Assembly: GCA_030435675.1 (NCBI GenBank) | Contig: CM059621.1 | Location: forward strand, 15,748,001 to 15,812,000 | Reading direction: 5' to 3' | From: Steinernema hermaphroditum | Lineage: Eukaryota > Nematoda > Chromadorea > Rhabditida > Steinernematidae | DNA: 64,000 nucleotides | Shown: in pieces, positions 25,701-35,655 of the stretch | Layout of the letters: every line of letters begins with the position of its first letter | Position numbering within the stretch: the stretch's first letter is position 1 | The notes under the pieces: generated by a model | Told to the model about the DNA's origin: nothing | The model's database searches: none | What the model saw: the letters and a program-made list of their open reading frames with translations, nothing else | Position numbers and translations under genes: made by a program

Positions 25701-27981
25701 CGCCTCCCAGCAACTCCATCGTCGGTCTCTGGGCCACCTGGGGAGACTGGTCGTCCTGCTCGAGGACCTGCGGACCCGGTATCAAGACCCGAAACCGCTA
25801 CTGCACCAACGAACCCTGCGACGGCTCCGGCTCCGAACGCATGTCCTGCAACTTGGCCGTTTGTCCTGGCCTCTCCCAGCAGTGGACCGGCTGGTCAGCC
25901 TGGTCCGAATGCTCGCGTCTATGTGGAAAGGGACTTCGCACCAGGACCCGTTCGTGCCCCTCCTACGGCTCCTGCTTCGGCTCCTCCATCGACCAGCAGT
26001 TCTGCAACGAGCAGGCTTGTGTCGTGGCCACGGGGCAGTGGAGTGGCTGGAGCGCGTGGGGAGTGTGTAGTGTGTCCTGTGGCGCTGGAGTCAAGCGACG
26101 CACTCGCCATTGCCAGCAAGGCAACTGTCTCGGAGACTTCAGAGAATCGGCGACCTGTAACGACGGTGCCTGTCAGCAGAACTACGACGCCACTTGGGGA
26201 GGTGAGAACTTGACAGAGTCCATAGGAAATTCCACGCTGCCCAAATCGACTACTTTAACGCTTAGCACCATTTCCTCTGGATCCCTTGTCTTGTCTACAA
26301 CGCATACTCCTCTAAATGTCAATTCCACCCAATCTGTGACCGCTCTATCAACAGAGCCTACCGTATCCACCTCCACCGTTCCTTTGTCCACCACCACAAC
26401 TTCGTCTCCTGAAGTTTTTGACGAAATTACGATACAGTCGACTTCTTCGACCACTCTTTCTTTGTCTACCACAACCGAACTTTCTGGAAACGTCACCGAG
26501 TCCCAATCTACAGTAACCACTTCCACTTCATCTAGCGCAACCAGCACCACTGTCACCTCTAGAACTCCTTTGTTCAGTATTCTTTTCCAAGCTTCCACAA
26601 TTTCCTCTTCTATTTCCACAACAGAGTCACAAAATGTGACAGAAACTACAAGTCCTAGTCCCAAATCCACCTCAACCACCTCGATTACCGTACCCAGCGA
26701 CAGCGCTGAGGTCGAACCCACAACTCCAAAAACTACTCCTCTCATCACCACATCAATCAGACCTCCTTTCTTCCTGTCACGTTTGAGATCGCCTGCAACC
26801 GCCCTAACCAAATCGCTCAAATCGCAGCTTTTGGCCAATTCTGTACATGATCCGGTTTGGCATATTTACCGAAATATCACGAGCACAGGTGCTTTTTGGG
26901 ATGACCGAGCGCTGCCTCGAAAATCTCGTGTTTACTGGATAGGATGGAAGGACGCCGCTCTCAAGAGGAGTGGTGTCAAGAAGGGATTTTGAAGAGGAAT
27001 AGAGACATACTATAGAACGCTAGATGTAATGCTTTTGTGGGATGAGCAGCGTGCGGTATTGGATGCCTTGGAACAAAAATAATAGATAGATGGAGTATTT
27101 TTGTTCTCGGACTTCTGTGCAGAATCGCTATTGGAACATAGGGCAAAAATTTGTACGATACGGGTTCCGATGCAATTGAGTTTTTTAAGATTTTTGATCA
27201 TTTATTTTAGTTCAAATTTCCATAGATTTACAGCGCACTATCTAGATTCTCTCTGTGTTCACATAAAATACAATTTTTGCCTTTGCCAATATATATGGAA
27301 TATTTAAATCTTCCTATCTCCTAATATGAGAAACTGGTTCTGATATAGATAGGTAATAATAGATGGGTAAATAGATAAAAAATAGATAGATATAGTATTT
27401 TTACGCGTATTGTTCAAAATCAGTATTGGACAATTTGTACGCTAAAGATGGAAATGGATTTCTGGCGATTTTTGATCATTTCATCAATTTCCACAGATCT
27501 ACACCGCACGTAACTGTCAAAATTCTCTTTAAGATAAATTTAGATAGATTACAATTTTTGGTTGCTTTTCCAAGGTATATGGAATATGTAGATCTTCCTA
27601 TCGTTTAATATTCCTATAGGAACCTGATTCTGACAGTCAAATGATCGCTCATTACGATATTTTTTTACATAAGTGTTTTTCTAAAATCTAGAGAAGGGCC
27701 TAAATTAAATGACCAGTAAGATAGAACTTCATCATCTCCACAATCTCAGATCTCTATGCCTCTTTATATCAGCTTTACTAATCACGCATTTTCCATAAAT
27801 TCTCTTTTTTTCGAGTGCCGTGTGTAATGCAGTGTTTTCTCTTTCAGGCTGGGGCTACTGGTCAACGTGCTCGCAGACGTGCGGCTCCGGAATCCGCAAA
27901 CGCGTCCGCAAATGCTACGGAACGGGCAAATGCAGCGGCAACGAGTACGAGAAGCAGCAGTGCTACACGCGTGAGTGCTGA
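10789..27981 (+). CDS. secreted ADAMTS metalloprotease with seven TSP1 repeats
   Basis: Zinc endopeptidase of the ADAMTS family, acting on extracellular matrix or basement membrane. Exons: 10789-10839, 14357-14432, 14482-14744, 15182-15430, 15480-15674, 15724-15989, 16390-16518, 16562-16694, 17042-17266, 20462-20671, 20717-20818, 22867-22986, 24536-24714, 24758-24972, 25659-26201, 27848-27981; all phases agree and give 1029 residues. Residues 1-~20 are a signal peptide ([17 protein letters not shown] then VANA). The prodomain ends near a furin-type site RFKR (153-156). The catalytic domain starts near 214 with zinc motif HELGHSVGMRHD (362-373) and Met-turn IMSSS (382-386). A disintegrin-like Cys region, a TSP1, a short Cys-rich domain with no obvious spacer, then six more TSP1s follow; several carry WxxW C-mannosylation motifs. 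Length resembles C. elegans ADT-2, but orthology is not proven. Introns range from 43 to 3517 nt. Confidence 0.92.
10840..14356 (+). other. ADAMTS intron 1
   Basis: This 3.5-kb first intron interrupts the signal-peptide coding region. It contains C-rich blocks (11.4-11.8 and 12.8-13.15 kb) with open frames of 100-136 codons but no recognisable domain and no matching splice signals. Large first introns often hold regulatory elements; nothing specific can be named here. Confidence 0.6.
17267..17419 (+). CDS. alternative short C-terminus of the ADAMTS (read-through of exon 9)
   Basis: If the phase-0 donor at 17267 (ACG|gttagt) is not used, the frame stays open for 50 more codons to TAG at 17417-17419. 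The resulting 579-residue protein would keep protease and disintegrin-like domains but lose all seven TSP1 repeats. The tail is strongly basic, with a run such as [15 protein letters not shown] composition and RRRRF near its end, and the local base use is GC-rich and coding-like, unlike the intron that follows. No canonical AATAAA was found nearby. It is a possible intronic-polyadenylation isoform; a chance open frame remains possible. Confidence 0.45.
   Translation, partial: VSRYTVPRNSWLARKQSQLYARREKEMERRRYTQPIDFRRRRFYRSLLHL
17420..20461 (+). other. ADAMTS intron 9 (remainder)
   Basis: AT-rich intron between the disintegrin-like exon and the first TSP1 exon. It contains an exact ~51-nt direct repeat at 18533-18583 and 19861-19911. 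Short ORFs at 18.6-19.5 kb have no support. The acceptor used for the next exon is tcttccag at 20454-20461. Confidence 0.65.
18533..19911 (+). repeat. exact ~51-nt direct repeat pair 1.3 kb apart
   Basis: The sequence beginning 'ttacgcaatggaaagtctga' and ending 'tcaagaacaac' occurs without a mismatch at 18533-18583 and 19861-19911, and 19849-19860 holds a partial further copy of 'gatggaaagtct'. Such an exact pair inside otherwise diverged intron DNA implies a recent duplication or a young element between the copies. The 1.28 kb between them has no terminal inverted repeats or coding sequence that I can see. Confidence 0.7.
20819..22866 (+). other. ADAMTS intron 11
   Basis: AT-rich intron with no called gene. 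A weak tRNA-like stretch at 21361-21420 (A-box-like 'tggcacagttta', B-box-like 'ggttcgaaacc') does not form an acceptor stem; it may be a relic of a tRNA-derived SINE. Confidence 0.6.
22987..24535 (+). repeat. ADAMTS intron 12 with a diverged tandem duplication
   Basis: Within this intron the segment ~23165-23560 is repeated, diverged, at ~23600-23890. Shared landmarks in the same order are 'ggtttttgtgg', 'gaagatttttga / caagatttttga', 'aggatcaag..ctgggtaat', 'tattgactt.cgat', 'ctcggattaact' and 'aaaaaagaggatat.tctgggg'. The remainder to 24535 is plain AT-rich intron. Confidence 0.6.
24973..25658 (+). other. ADAMTS intron 14
   Basis: AT-rich intron with T-tracts; no element or alternative exon recognised. 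It ends in atttgcag before the exon carrying TSP1 repeats four to six. Confidence 0.7.
26202..26992 (+). CDS. alternative Ser/Thr-rich (mucin-like) extension of ADAMTS exon 15
   Basis: If the donor at 26202 (GGA G|gtgaga) is skipped, the frame stays open for 263 codons to TGA at 26990-26992, giving a 1248-residue isoform. The extension is dominated by Ser, Thr and Val, has several N-glycosylation sequons (NLT, NST, NVT) and Pro/Thr clusters, and so resembles a heavily O-glycosylated stalk. Two further phase-1 donors, near 26889 (ACA G|gtgctt) and near 26970 (AGT G|gtgtca), would join the stalk in frame to the last TSP1 exon at 27848, placing it between TSP1 six and seven. An open frame this long with this biased composition is unlikely in intron DNA. 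Confidence 0.6.
26993..27847 (+). repeat. ADAMTS intron 15 with a ~300-bp tandem duplication
   Basis: Two diverged copies lie at ~27077-27345 and ~27378-27645. In order they share 'atagatagat..agtattttt', 'tattgga', 'atttttgatcattt', 'tttccacaga/tttccataga', 'ctacaccgcac / ttacagcgcac', 'tacaatttttg' and 'tatatggaatat.ta.atcttcctatc'. No coding potential. Confidence 0.65.
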
Positions 27982-28237
27982 ACTCACCCTTCTTCTTCTT
28001 CTCCCTAACTTATTTTCCTCTAATAAGCGTGTTTCTGCCGTGCAGTGCCTTTTCCAGCACCCCCCGATTTCCTGCCGCCCTGTACATATTCACCCCGGCC
28101 CCCTCCCTCCCTCCTCCCCCCATCGTTGTAAGACCACAGTGATCTCGACGGCGCCTTGAGGTCAGCACTGTCGCTATGTTTTTCCCTTCGAGACCCACCC
28201 TCCCGTCTCCACTCACTTTCACATTTTGTACAGTCGT

Positions 28238-28434
28238 CTTCAAGCGGGTGTATGTTGTATTCTATGCGAATATTTAGTGAATTTCTTTTGTATCCACACA
28301 TCTCTTATCTCTCTTATCTCTCCCCGTCGAGAATATGAATCAAAATAATTCTTCAAGCGGGTGTATGTTGTATTCTATGCGAATATTTAGTGAATTTCTT
28401 TTGTATCCACACATCTCTTATCTCTCCCCGTCGA
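28238..28434 (+). repeat. tandem repeat (period 113) downstream of the ADAMTS stop
   Basis: The block starting 'cttcaagcgggtgtatgttg' at 28238 recurs at 28351, each ending in 'tctccccgtcga'. Copy 1 has 9 extra bases (an additional 'tctcttatc'). The copies are otherwise identical, so the duplication is recent. It lies 257 nt after the TGA and before the only nearby AATAAA (28521-28526), so it probably sits in the 3'UTR of the long ADAMTS transcript. Confidence 0.85.
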
Positions 28435-28520
28435 TTGCAATCAAAACTAATTGTTGTTGTAGTTGAAGGTGACATGGTGTATTCTATTGTGTTGTTTCAA
28501 AGTGATGACTTTTCGAAAAT

Positions 28521-28526
28521 AATAAA
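28521..28526 (+). terminator. candidate polyadenylation signal of the ADAMTS gene
   Basis: AATAAA in an A-rich context, 540 nt after the stop at 27979-27981 and after the tandem repeat. It is the first canonical hexamer downstream on this strand that I noticed. Confidence 0.45.
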
Positions 28527-28529
28527 AAT

Positions 28530-29700
28530 TTTAAAATGAATCCGACTCTTTTGTGCCCAGTATGAAATATCTTGAAAACGTAGGCACAGAGAATATGAAT
28601 CAAAATAATTCGTTTTTGACCTCACGACATGTGCCTTCGAAAGATTTGCACTTTTTTAATTCAAATTCAAGTCAGCTTTGGAATGAATCTTGCCCAATCA
28701 AGATTCTCCCCAATCCTCAGTAGGTTATTAAGTCATCTAGTATGTTTGCTTTACCATGTGGCTAAGGACTTTTCAGGAAGCAACGGATTTGAAAAATTTT
28801 TGGTAACTGGTGTTCCTGACATTCTGGGACCCGAAATGGGGAAGAACGACCGCTCACTCAACTCATTCGAGCGAACGACAGACCGAGTGGACAACCCGAC
28901 CGATCGCTGGGGAAAGATGCAAGCCTGTCCAATATGAGATATCTTGAAAACTTGAGGTATAAAACAGTGATATGGACATGGATGAGTGGTATAAAACATG
29001 GATAGATACGAAAACATAGATCAGGGTGATCGCGGCGGGACCACGTTCATCTCCAATTTTTTTCATCATTTCGCACAGTTTCACCCATGGATCGTCATAC
29101 ATCGTCATGGACAGCCCATGGATATGAGATATCATTGAAAACTTAGGCAGTATAAATCGAAATAATTCATTCTCGACACATTCAGTCAAGCTATGCTTCT
29201 GTGTCAAATGTGAAGTGAATCATGTTCAGCCATGATTCTTCCCAATTCGCAGTGCTTATTAAGTCATCCAGTGTGTTAGCCGTGTGACTATGGCCATCTT
29301 AAGAAGCAACTCATAGGTAAAATTTTTGCAAATAGATTTGCACTTTCATAATAGGTCCTGAAATTTAGAAATTTAGCGATAATGTACGTCATATGACCTA
29401 TTGCTTACACCCATTTTTTCATTTGAGATTTGCACTTTCATAATAGAACCTTGAAGTCGATTCGAATTTTTGCCACCAGCCGGCACATCCTGTCTGTGTT
29501 CCAGGGCTTCTGGGAACCGGAGCTATTATTCTTCAGTCAGCTAGATCACCTAGATCACCATGAGTCATGTTCAGCCAGGATTCTTCCCAATCCGCAGTGT
29601 TTATTAAGTCAATTTTTGCCGTGTTTACTATGGCTGGCTTGAGAAACAAGTCATTACGATTTACGATTTATTTGTGGTATAGTCAACATTACATCGAGCC
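28530..29700. repeat. three diverged copies of an unknown repeat
   Basis: Copies lie at ~28560-28800, ~29119-29330 and ~29550-29660. They share 'tatga.atatc.ttgaaaac', 'aaataattc.ttctcgac', 'gattcttcccaatc.gcagtg.ttattaagtca' and 'gtgactatggc/gtggctaagga'. The first copy is followed at 28810-28935 by a minus-strand copy of the 5' part of the retroposon-like family (CCCAGCGATCGGTCGGG on the minus strand). Confidence 0.55.
28810..28935 (-). repeat. 5' fragment of the retroposon-like family, minus strand
   Basis: Read on the minus strand this matches the start of the element at 33256: 'ccccagcgatcggtcggg', 'gtccactcggtct', 'gagttgagtgagcggtcgtt' and 'aggaacaccag' occur in the same order and spacing. 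It shows that the family is present in both orientations. Confidence 0.7.
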
Positions 29701-30600
29701 ACACCCCATATGAATCCATTGCTGCCGCTCCTCTGCTATTGCTCGCTGTCGCCAAGTCATAGAAACAAGTCATAGAAAATTTTTTGCAAGAGACGAACGG
29801 TCCTGATTTGGCGATATATCAAACGCGAAGTAATGAACGGCATGTACCCTTGCTGGTTATATCACTTTTTTTAGGTTTGCACTTGTATTGTACTGAGACT
29901 AGACCTCGATTCAATAAGGAGTGGATTTTTATCGAAGCTTGCGCTACACAGCGCAGGTACATCAGCTAAGTTTCCATATTTCACATCATATTGTAAAAGT
30001 TCAGATAGTACGAAAGCAGTGACAATTATAAAAGTGTTCGCCAGTTGAAGGCATTGCGCAGGAGAGTCGTTAAATTCTTCTCCTCGTCGATTCTTTGGTG
30101 GGATGTTAACTTATCCCACCCCTTGCCGGCCAAGCGCTTTATCCAGTGCACCACTCGTCGCTCTTACCCTTTTTCAACTCTCAGCCCCTAACCTTGCACT
30201 ATCTTCATCACACGCTCCATCGCAATAGAGAAATGCAAATTAAATGAGAAGTACAACAGTAAATAATAACGACAACTCTAAATAATGAGGAGCTTGAAAC
30301 AGGATGGTTGTCAAAGAAAAGCGTTAAAACTTTTAAAGAGTTTTTGAAAGTTTTCAAAGATATTCCAGGCATTTTCAAATTTTTGCAGCCGATTTTTTCA
30401 AGGCCAACTTTTCGGCGATTCCGCGGATGAAAGGAGTATGTCCCTCTTGCTATCCTTTAGTGTTATGCAGTTTTAGACGCCACAGAAGAAGTCCTTGACA
30501 GTACTCTTAACACGTTTCCACATCTGACCGTCTTCTTGGCCACCTTCTATTTTCTCATTTTGGCCTCTATGAACTCATGAACGGGATCTTCTTTTTTCAT
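29700..30600. other. intergenic, no gene seen
   Basis: No coding signal. A small hairpin 'tgggatgttaacttatccca' sits near 30102. On the minus strand 30170-30130 reads like the 5' half of a tRNA ('ggtgcactggataaagcgc'), but no T-arm or acceptor stem follows. Confidence 0.5.
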
Positions 30601-30850
30601 AAAGTTGAGACTTCAACGCAACTCCCGGACCACGGACCATCAGATTCGAGCACAGAAGCGTGCGCTGTGCCGCAAACGATGTTCCGCTCCTGAATCCGAA
30701 GATTTGCCGATTCCCAGAAGCCCCATGAAGCTCTCCGCCAGGGATGAAGCCGTCTTCCAGACATCCTCTGTTTGTCTATTTTCGGTGTCGCGCAAGGCAT
30801 AATGCCTTTGATTGAGCGAAATAAAATCGTGAAAATCGTGAAAAAATCGT
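30600..30850 (+). repeat. degenerate member of the retroposon-like family
   Basis: The 3' end carries the family hairpin 'cgcaaggcataatgcctttg' followed by 'gcgaaataaaatcgtg', and 'gaaaaatcgtg' is repeated after it. The body contains a short basic ORF (30605-30802), but it shows no known domain. The match to the 33.6-33.86 kb copy is clear only in the last ~60 bases. Confidence 0.5.
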
Positions 30851-31900
30851 GAGGCTTCAAATTGATTCGGTAGGGGACGGATTTTTGACGCCGTAGTTGT
30901 ACGTTGTGTTTGTAGGACGTTTAATTCTATTTTGATTAAAACATGATGAAAACGGTGAAGAATTCACTACATATGCCAGGCAAACTAGATTTTAGCGCTC
31001 TTAGCCAGTTAGCATCGCATTTTTGAGGAAACGACTTGACGATTCGTATTGATTTGCCCCATGCTTTATCTCAGCGGCACTACGGTGGTGTATGATGTGC
31101 GACGTGGAATCCGGTACGAGCTCTGACATCGATTCCAGGTGGACACGGCTACTGCTCCTGCGCCCCACGACTTCTGCGAGTTGCCAAAGACACAAAAATC
31201 TGACCCCATTGATGCCATTACACAACTAAATCGATCCCTTAAAATAACGTCAAATATCGCCGAATGCTCAAAAATTCGCAACATAGCAATCGGAAAGAAA
31301 CAAGGAAGTCCTGTAGGTTCGTCGCAGTCCAGTCTATTCTTCATCGTCCACTTCTTAGCATTTCTCCATCCACAATCGCACAAATTGAGAGAGTGGAACC
31401 ATCTCCGATGACGTCAACGTTGAGCAGAACGGGTATCACGAAATTTCACCTTCATCACTCCGCTTCCGGTTTAGTCGAAGGTGCGCAAACAAAGGGCTTC
31501 GCACGTTTAGCGGAAATAAGATGTCAAGAATGATCAAATGAGCTGCGGGTGGTCCAGCAGCGATAGTATCAATGTATAGCCAACAAAACGTTGCAATCAA
31601 GTACTTATTTTTGCTGCAGATTGAATGCAACCCCGACTTTTGGCACGACTTCTCCGTGTAAAGTACACTGTGAATTCATAACACATCATATTCATATTCC
31701 ATTAGAAAAACAGATGATAGCAGTTCATAAAAGGTCTTTCATTTGTGAGTCAAATTGTGACCGACTATGACATCTCTTGCATGGCGAATCCCATTGATTA
31801 AACACGAGCGTTGTCCCACGGTGGCATATATAACACAAAGGTTTTGATTCAAACTCCAGTAAACCAGCACTGTCTTCTTCTTCTTATGCACTAGATCTCA
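30851..31900. other. intergenic, no confident gene
   Basis: A protein-like stretch at 31050-31320 has an acceptor-like 'gattccag' at 31131-31138 and an open frame of about 90 codons after it, but an in-frame stop precedes it and no family is recognised. TGACGTCA occurs at 31409-31416. The rest is AT-rich. Confidence 0.4.
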
Positions 31901-31904
31901 TTGC

Positions 31905-33255
31905 TCTCAACAAGTCGTTTATTTGATTTTGGAATATCAAACGAACAATCTCAATGGAGTTGTAAACGATAGATGGGAGAGATTTTTGGAGACATGTGTA
32001 ATCGCCTATTTTCTTGAACTTTGTTTTTTCTTGTGCATGTTCATATTTTTGAAGAATTCAATCAATCAACCAAAGAATCGCTTTATCTTCACATCTCTTA
32101 GCACATGGTCGTTCTCTTGAAAAGTGGAAATTTGCGCTGATTCTGATTCCAGCTATTAGTAATATTTTATTTTTGTCCTTTGTCAAATCAGACTGTCCTA
32201 CCACATGCCTGTTTAGACGTTTTTTCATTACCCTCGAATTATTTAGCAAATAAATAACAATTTTTGCACTGTCTTCTTCTTACATACACTAGATCTAGCC
32301 GATCTCAATAAGACGTTTCTTTGATTTTGGAATAAACAAACAGAGAATCTGAATGGAGTGGCAAACGATAGATGGGAGAGATTTTTGATGGTAGGTGTCT
32401 TTATTTTTTAATGTGGATGTTCTTATCATATTTTTGAAGAAATTGAGATCAAGCGATTTATCCTTTATCGCTTTATCCTTGAAAAGTAGAAATTTGCGCA
32501 GGAATGAAAAGGAATGTAATTGCAACCCGAATCTTTATGTTAGTGCTGGCAACGAGCAATCGCTAAAAGTTGTGATCGCTGTTCAAATTTGAACCGTATA
32601 CTTAGTAAAGCGCTCCATTTCAAGCTGATTCGACGATTCAGATCTCCTTTACGATGGTTCGGGTCATTTGTACCTCCTGCAAAAATCTTAAGCATTGAGA
32701 CGAATGTGCACTTCGTCGTTTGCCATTACTTTGGTCTCGTTGTCCACGCATTCATTCATTCTTCTTTAGGCATCATCTAGCAGTTCCAACTTCATGCTCC
32801 CATTTAAGATTCTGACAAAAACGAAATAGTATTATTTCGGTCGAAATTCGACGAAAAAGTGCCGAGACTCTGGGCGAGACTTTGATGATCGGTCCCAGAT
32901 GGATTACTGGATTCAATTTCAGATATTTCACAAAGTTTCTTTTTACATACGATAGATCTGGCTGCTCTCAACAAGTCGTTTCTTTGATTATGGAATATCA
33001 AACGAGCAATCTCTATGGAATGGACAACGACAGATAGAAGAGATTTTTGAAGTCATGTGCAATTTCCAATTTTTATTGAACTTCATTTTTTCATGCTTTA
33101 CCTTTACATCTCCTAGCACATGGTCGTTCTTTTGAAAAGTAGAAATTTGCGTTGATTGTGACTCCAACTATTAGTGGTATTTTATTTTTGTCCTCAGACC
33201 AAACAATCTATCCTCTACCACATGCCGTTTTAAACGTTTTTTTCAGTACCCTCGA
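31905..33255 (+). repeat. triplicated AT-rich repeat
   Basis: Three copies start near 31905, 32305 and 32970, each with 'tttgatt.tggaat...aaac', 'caatct..atgga.t', 'acgatagatgggagagatttttg'-like cores. The first and third also share a tail of 'ttatttttgtcct', 'taccacatgcc.gttt' and 'ttaccctcga'. The third copy is split by the 617-bp insertion at 33256-33872 and resumes at 33887. A separate repeat pair overlaps the area: ~32630-32855 matches ~34020-34295 ('gatggttcgggtcatttgta', 'gcattgagacgaatg', 'aaacgaaatagt'). Confidence 0.65.
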
Positions 33256-33872
33256 CCTTTCATTTGTGTCCCCAGCGGTCGGTCGGGTCGTCTACTCGCT
33301 CTCTTTCTGAGGCTGTCTGAGCCGAGTGAGTTGAGTGAGCGGTCGTTCTCGGCCGTCGTTGTTGGCGCAATGATCGCCCCGACTCCCAGAAGGCCTGGAA
33401 CACCAGGAAACCGTAGTTCCACCGTCTTGCCAAGAAGCCCGTCACTGCTGCCCGACTCCACCCGCGCTGCCAGAGAAGCCGAAGAAGCGTTGCAACTCCG
33501 AAGTCCGCGCCGCCAGCTGCCCTGATGGTTCCCGGTTCGCCCGTTATGCTCCACCGATGCGTTTCGCCCGGATGCCGTTCTTCGCTCGTGCCGCCCGCGG
33601 AAACTGCCGAAGAAGCTCCTCAACTTCGACGTCCGCTCCGCCACCCGAGCTGAAGGTGGGTTCGCTGTGCTCTGCCGTCTTCGGAATCAGCTCTTCGCCT
33701 CTCTGATGCCCGCGCACACTGATGGGATCGTTGCGTTCTACTCTTATGTGCCGAAGTCAGAAGAAGACCGGCGACTACGGAGTGACAATTTGGTTTTTTG
33801 TGCATATATATGACGTCTCGCAAGGCGTAAGCCTTTGATACGAGAAATAAACTCGAGACTCGATAAACTCGA
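33256..33872 (+). mobile_element. 617-bp retroposon-like insertion with 14-bp target duplication
   Basis: The 14-mer ttcagtaccctcga lies immediately on both sides (33242-33255 and 33873-33886). The first copy of the host repeat shows the same site without the insertion near 32226-32239 ('ttcattaccctcga' running straight into 'attatttagc'), so this is a true insertion. The element begins near 'cctttcatttgtgtccccag', has a GC-rich middle, and ends with a hairpin (AAGGC-GTAA-GCCTT) plus 'acgagaaataaa'. A long variable-length target duplication and an A-rich end after a 3' hairpin point to LINE-driven retroposition (SINE or short LINE-like), but no polymerase III boxes or reverse transcriptase are visible. 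Partial copies occur at 1152, 1574, 3158, 28810, 30600 and 36470. Confidence 0.7.
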
Positions 33873-33886
33873 TTCAGTACCCTCGA

Positions 33887-35640
33887 ATAATTTAGCAAAT
33901 AATTAACAATTTTTGCCGATTGCTTCTCTCGATTTTGGTGACTTTACATCACATTTTCCGTACACTGTTAGATAAGGATAGATATAGTGCCGACCGGCTT
34001 GCATTCCTGGAGTGGTTTCCTTTTGGAGGCAAATCTCCTTTCTGATGGTTCGGGTCATTTGTACCTCCTGCAAAAATCTTGAGCATTGAGACGAATGCCC
34101 ACAGGATACTTTGCTCTCATTGATCGTCATTTCAAGCTTTCGGGATTCGTTCTTTTGAGATGCCGAGAGGGGCCGAAATCCAAATGAGTCCGGATTCGTT
34201 TTCGGACTCGTCGGCATCTCTGGTCCCTAGTTCATCTTCCCACTTCAGATGCTTTCAAAAAACGAAATAGTCGCATTTTGGTCGGCATTTCCAGCATAAA
34301 CCCTCTTCCATCCTCCATCCTGATCATGTGAATACAACCACCACTTCCTCTTCCGTATTATTATTGCTCATCTGCAGGGAATAGCCTTGCCCTTTAGCGA
34401 TGCACCTGCAAACGAGTTCTTTTGCCCTTGTGCGCGCAGACAAATAAATCTTTTTATGCACTTTCTTCTTGTACCGCTAATTTGCGCGACACTTACGACT
34501 CTTCGAAAAGTGTTGCACTTTAGTAGAGCTTTCTTCCGATCCGATACTCTGCAAAAACCATAAAGATAATTGGTTAACTACTCGGTAGGTACAGTTTTGT
34601 GCCTCGGCACAACTTTGAAGACGTCCATAAAAACGCTTTTACGAGCCCATTGTGCGTGCAAAAGAGGTTCATCTCTGATCGACCTCTCGACGCGTCTCTT
34701 TGTCTCCTTCCCACACACGCGTTCCGCTGACGTCAACGCATAATTGTTCTTCCTCATGTGACTGTGCGTTGAGAGGAACGTGGAGAATTCAAGTGGGCGC
34801 CATAGTGGCCTTGCCAATGACACTAAACGCGCATTGAACTTTTACTCCGGTTGAGTCACAAAGGTGTTAAAACTGTAGTCAGGGCGACGACATTACTGCA
34901 ACACCACAATTTCGCAATTGATGGATGTTACTGCTGGCGATTCGTGTCAAATTGGGTGAAGACTGAAAATCAAATCTGTTCGATGATGGGAATAGGACTC
35001 GTTTCCGGTACAGGAGAACGACCTTGACGACTGTTCGTACAGTTCTGATGTCATGGAGATGGAAAGAGTTTTCATCAAATCATCTCCAACATATCTTGCA
35101 ATCTGGCCACAGATGGAATCCCACACGTAACGATTGAGGCATATATGGTCAGAATAAGCACAAATAATTGGTCTACAGTTGCACAGCTTTGAATGGAGCT
35201 TAGGCATGGATAGAAAGAGTTTTCATCAAATCATCTTCAAGACATCTTGGAATATGACTCTGGAAAGAAGGAGAATCTCTGTTGGATACACATTCGTTTC
35301 ATATGAAGAAAACGGCGTATTTAAAAGAAGAAGTTCTTCGTCCTTTAATGCTCGCCCTTCACCTGGTGTGCCACGCGGATCTGTTACATAGAAAATACTA
35401 CAATAAAACATGGACGAGGAAATCTTTGACAATGGAGGTGGGTGATGAGTGGCTGCCTTCTTTGTTGAAATATACAGTTTGATGGAAAGTAGAAACAACG
35501 TGAGGCTTCTGTCGAAATAGTGGTGGGAGCCTGCGGCTCTTTGTTGTTCTAGGCTGCTGAGAATCTCTGTTGGATATCTATGCATTCGATTTACACGAGT
35601 GGAACGGCGCAGTTTAGTAAAAAAATAGCTTCACTTCTGA
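33887..35640. other. intergenic with small repeats
   Basis: Contains the second member of the 32.6-kb repeat (~34020-34295) with an internal hairpin at ~34157-34218 ('gagatgccgag' against 'ctcgtcggcatctc'). A direct repeat lies at ~35058-35105 and 35214-35262 ('gaaagagttttcatcaaatc'), and 'gagaatctctgttggata' occurs at 35271 and 35559. TGACGTCA occurs at 34728-34735. No gene is called. Confidence 0.5.
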
Positions 35641-35655
35641 AATAAAGATGAAATA

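Noticed and set aside
30130..30175. tRNA-Arg-like 5' half on the minus strand
   Set aside because: The D-arm resembles a tRNA, but no anticodon arm, T-arm or acceptor stem follows.
31050..31411. Exon with acceptor gattccag
   Set aside because: An in-frame stop precedes it, no partner exon or domain was found.
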